Source of the DNA: Volutella citrinella
Taxonomy: Eukaryota; Ascomycota; Sordariomycetes; Hypocreales; Nectriaceae
Reading direction: 5' to 3'
DNA length: 64,000 nucleotides
NCBI GenBank assembly: GCA_034401135.1
Contig: JAWZSP010000007.1
Coordinates: 2,976,001 to 3,040,000 of the forward strand
The translations under genes were made by a program, and so were the position numbers. The notes below the pieces were generated by a model, which made no database searches, was not told the origin of the DNA, and was given only the letters and a program-made list of their open reading frames with translations. Below, in pieces: positions 61,604-64,000 of the stretch (position 1 is its first letter; every line of letters starts with the position of its first letter).

Positions 61604-62469
61604 ATGTCTTCCGAACTTTGGTACGTGCCGCGCGCCTCCTGGCCATCACCTCGGAGCTCCCTTGCCATCACTACCAAGCTCCCGACATCATCGCGCACCG
61701 CCGGGAGCGGCTGCCTCGGCCTCCAGGACCATCTGTATCAATGATTGAAGCTAACTCGCGTGTTCATGTAGCCCCGTCTACTCGGTTAGTACTCCACGTC
61801 ATCACGACCGACGTCACCAGGGATGGCCCGCGCTAGAGCCTCTCGAGGCGTCGAAAACATCGTATCCGCATCGATTCGCAGACAGCTAACCATCATCCAG
61901 CCCTTCTTCGGCGCCATGGGCTGCACTTGCGCCATCGTCTTCACCTGCCTGGGTGCTTCGTACGGTACTGCCAAGTCTGGTGTCGGTATCTCCGCTATGG
62001 GCGTCCTCCGCCCCGACTTGATCGTCAAGAGTACGCCCTCCCGAGCTCGCGCGCTTCCATCCTTCAGGAACTAACAGCAGCAGACATTGTTCCCGTCATT
62101 ATGGCTGGTATCATTGGTATCTACGGTCTCGTCGTTTCCGTCCTTATCTCCGACGGCCTCAAGCAGCACGTTCCCCTGTACACCAGCTTCATCCAGTTCG
62201 GCGCCGGTCTCTCCGTCGGTCTCGCCGGTCTTGCCGCCGGTTTCGCCATTGGTATTGTTGGTGACGCTGGTGTCCGCGGAACTGCCCAGCAGCCCCGTCT
62301 CTTCGTTGGAATGATTCTTATTCTCATTTTCGCCGAAGTCCTGGGTAGGTCGAAATGGCAATGCAGCTTTTGAACCTTTCGCTAACCTTAATCAGGTCTG
62401 TACGGTCTCATTGTTGCCCTGCTCATGAACTCCAAGGCCAATGTCGATGCCAAGTGCACCTATGACTAA
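61604..62469 (+). CDS. vma3: V-type H+-ATPase proteolipid subunit c
   Basis: This is the ring-forming proteolipid of the vacuolar proton pump Vo sector. Five exons: 61604-61620, 61772-61784, 61901-62030, 62084-62344 and 62396-62469, 164 residues. The second exon is a 13-nt micro-exon; exons 1-3 together give [18 protein letters not shown], the expected start. Four hydrophobic helices follow, with [18 protein letters not shown] in the first hairpin and [20 protein letters not shown] as helix 2. [20 protein letters not shown] is helix 3. The proton-carrying glutamate is in [12 protein letters not shown], about residue 138, in helix 4. The C-terminal tail is [11 protein letters not shown]. The length and absence of an N-terminal extension favour subunit c (Vma3) over c' or c''. 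Its stop is 1.06 kb from the ERG4 stop, in convergent orientation. Confidence 0.96.
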
Positions 62470-63527
62470 AGAAACAACACAACGGGACGTGTCTGGAAGG
62501 CAGCTTGACAACTGCTGATTACTTCACCCGCACGGGCTGCTCTCTCCAGCACGGTACACAATTTTTCAAGGCACGACAGAAGCTCGGCTGTTTCTTGGTG
62601 TCACAGCTTGGCGCGTAACGATGCGCAAGTGACTCAACTTGGGTGCTGGCTTCGGCGACTGCCAAGCGCCTTTAGGCGGGTGCGCTGGAACGGTAATCGA
62701 TGGATTCGGGGGAAAGGTGTGAACGGTTTTTTATGTACAATAGTACCAACATGCGTGTTATTCTGTGGGTGGCTTCACATCATAGACGGTGAAGGGGACC
62801 AAGTATCTAGTGTACGGTACTCTGTCGCTAATATCTCTTCCACAAGACACTGTGCTTTGTGACTGACCGTGGATGCGTGCTGCTTTATTGTAGGCCGAGG
62901 AGCTGATACCGAGTACCAGTAGTTGAAAAGGGGCGATTGCGCTCGAAGTCATGCTCACCATGCGTATATCTCGCTAGTTGTAGGGGTCAAGGGGGTTATC
63001 TCAAACCGTGAGAAGCTATTGAACCAATTAAGGACGCCTTGCCAAGCGAACCCAAGCGCCATCGACTGGTGTTGAGTTCTTCATCTGTATCTGAACCAGC
63101 ACGGGAGAATCTCAGGACATTGGAGCGTAGACTTTCCATGTGCTTGGTGACTGCGTTGCGATGTGCCAGGTTCATAATCATGCAGCAATAAAAGTCTTTA
63201 TTAGTATTATAGCATCCAACTCTTACCCGGCCAAGGCCCACGAAGATAATATGAGAATGTATGATAAAAATATCCCCACATTCCCACCTTTTTACGCAAC
63301 CAGCTCCAAGCAGCATCTTTTGTAGCATCCCCAGTGTCAACAATTCTCCGTTTTAAATGCTCCTTGTCTACACCTCAACCTAGGACACCAAACCCCTAAT
63401 TTCCCCGTGCGCACGTCCGAATCGCGTCGTAAATGTGCGAGGGGTAATATATACAGACGAAGCAACGAGCAGACCCCTTGGAATGTTAAAAGGTATAAGG
63501 GGCGTCTCCATGTCTGTCACATGTATA
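62470..63527. other. Convergent intergenic region, VMA3 / ERG4
   Basis: 1.06 kb holding two facing 3' UTRs, with modestly A/T-rich patches around 63180-63290. No gene seen. Confidence 0.55.
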
Positions 63528-64000
63528 TTAAATGACGTACTTTCAAAAGTTAGCACACGGCACACAAGATGTTCAACAGTCGAGAAAACTCACAGGGATG
63601 AAGAGGTAAGGGACCCGACGCTCGTACTCGCGCCAACCCTCGCCGTACTTCTGGCGGCAGCGCTGAATATCTCGGGCGGCACGGTGAGCGATCATGCAGC
63701 AAAAGAAAACAGGGTAGAACCAAGGGAATGGGCTCCTGTGAAGCTGGTCAGCATTCGTCATCTTCGCCAAGGGCAGCTTGCTGCTTACTGGAATCCGGTG
63801 ATGAGGCCCCAGGAGACGGAGAACCAAATGTCGGCGGTGTAGTGAATCTTGCGGGCCAAGCCATACCAGCCATCAACCAGGATAACGCCCCGTGGGGTAG
63901 TGATGGTCTTGGGGTTGTGGACAGTCTGCCAGGGCACTTGAGGGAACGTCTTGCGCCAAACAACCTGGCCCCTCTCCATAGCACGGAAGCGGTTCTTCTG
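63528..64000 (-). CDS. erg4: Delta(24(24(1)))-sterol reductase ERG4 (C-terminal part)
   Basis: ERG4 performs the last step of ergosterol synthesis, NADPH-dependent reduction of the C24(28) double bond, in the ER membrane. The 5' part lies beyond the right edge; 121 residues are present in exons 64000-63789, 63735-63594 and 63539-63528. The sequence [20 protein letters not shown], then [38 protein letters not shown] and [14 protein letters not shown] is the conserved sterol-reductase C-terminus. It has at least two hydrophobic segments and the HR-x-x-RD motif. The final coding exon is just 12 nt (YVI plus stop) after a GTGAGT donor; without it the protein would end in VSFLDC. Related C14- and C7-sterol reductases share the tail, but the wording here fits ERG4 best. 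Confidence 0.92.

Overview
This window looks like nuclear DNA of a filamentous ascomycete. It most likely belongs to Sordariomycetes, with Hypocreales as my best guess. The grounds are protein-coding genes with short GT-AG introns (about 50-120 nt, CTAAC/CTGAC-type branch points), GC- and C-ending codons, pyrimidine-rich promoters, and a gene set typical of moulds (NsdD-type GATA factor, GanA/GNA-2-type G-alpha, fungal NBR1, Btz-domain protein, ERG4). All gene models below were assembled by hand from conserved protein sequence and splice signals. I assigned sixteen protein-coding genes and saw no convincing tRNA, rRNA, transposon or CRISPR.

Layout. The left edge holds the last two exons of a C-terminal GATA zinc-finger regulator (+). 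About 11.5 kb without a recognisable gene follows, and several G-quadruplex-type tracts lie in it. Next come glutamate-cysteine ligase (-), an endosulfine/Igo1 protein (+), a GNAT acetyltransferase (+), a group II G-alpha subunit (-), spermidine synthase (+), a Dug1-type Cys-Gly dipeptidase (-), the autophagy receptor NBR1 (+), a Btz/CASC3-like protein (-), a 170-residue orphan (+), transketolase (-), a BMT6-type 25S rRNA methyltransferase (+), a Sac/hSac2 phosphoinositide phosphatase (-), SNU13 (-), the V-ATPase c subunit (+), and the C-terminus of ERG4 (-) cut by the right edge.

The genes are housekeeping or regulatory and do not form a biosynthetic cluster. Some touch the same physiology: glutathione synthesis (GCS1) and breakdown (DUG1), nutrient and quiescence control (Igo1, G-alpha, NBR1), RNA biology (SNU13, BMT6, Btz), and NADPH/sterol/vacuole functions (transketolase, ERG4, V-ATPase). 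I infer no operon-like cooperation. Thirteen of fifteen neighbouring gene pairs are on opposite strands. Convergent 3' ends are usually close (0.1-2 kb), while divergent 5' ends are separated by 0.5-5.7 kb.

The main oddities are a GC-AG intron in transketolase, a mitochondrial-presequence-like in-frame extension on DUG1, mini-exons of 11-13 nt in three genes, a weak-donor 284-nt intron in spermidine synthase, a 5' splice site inside a GT microsatellite, and the large gene desert. I did not find a clearly new multi-gene system.
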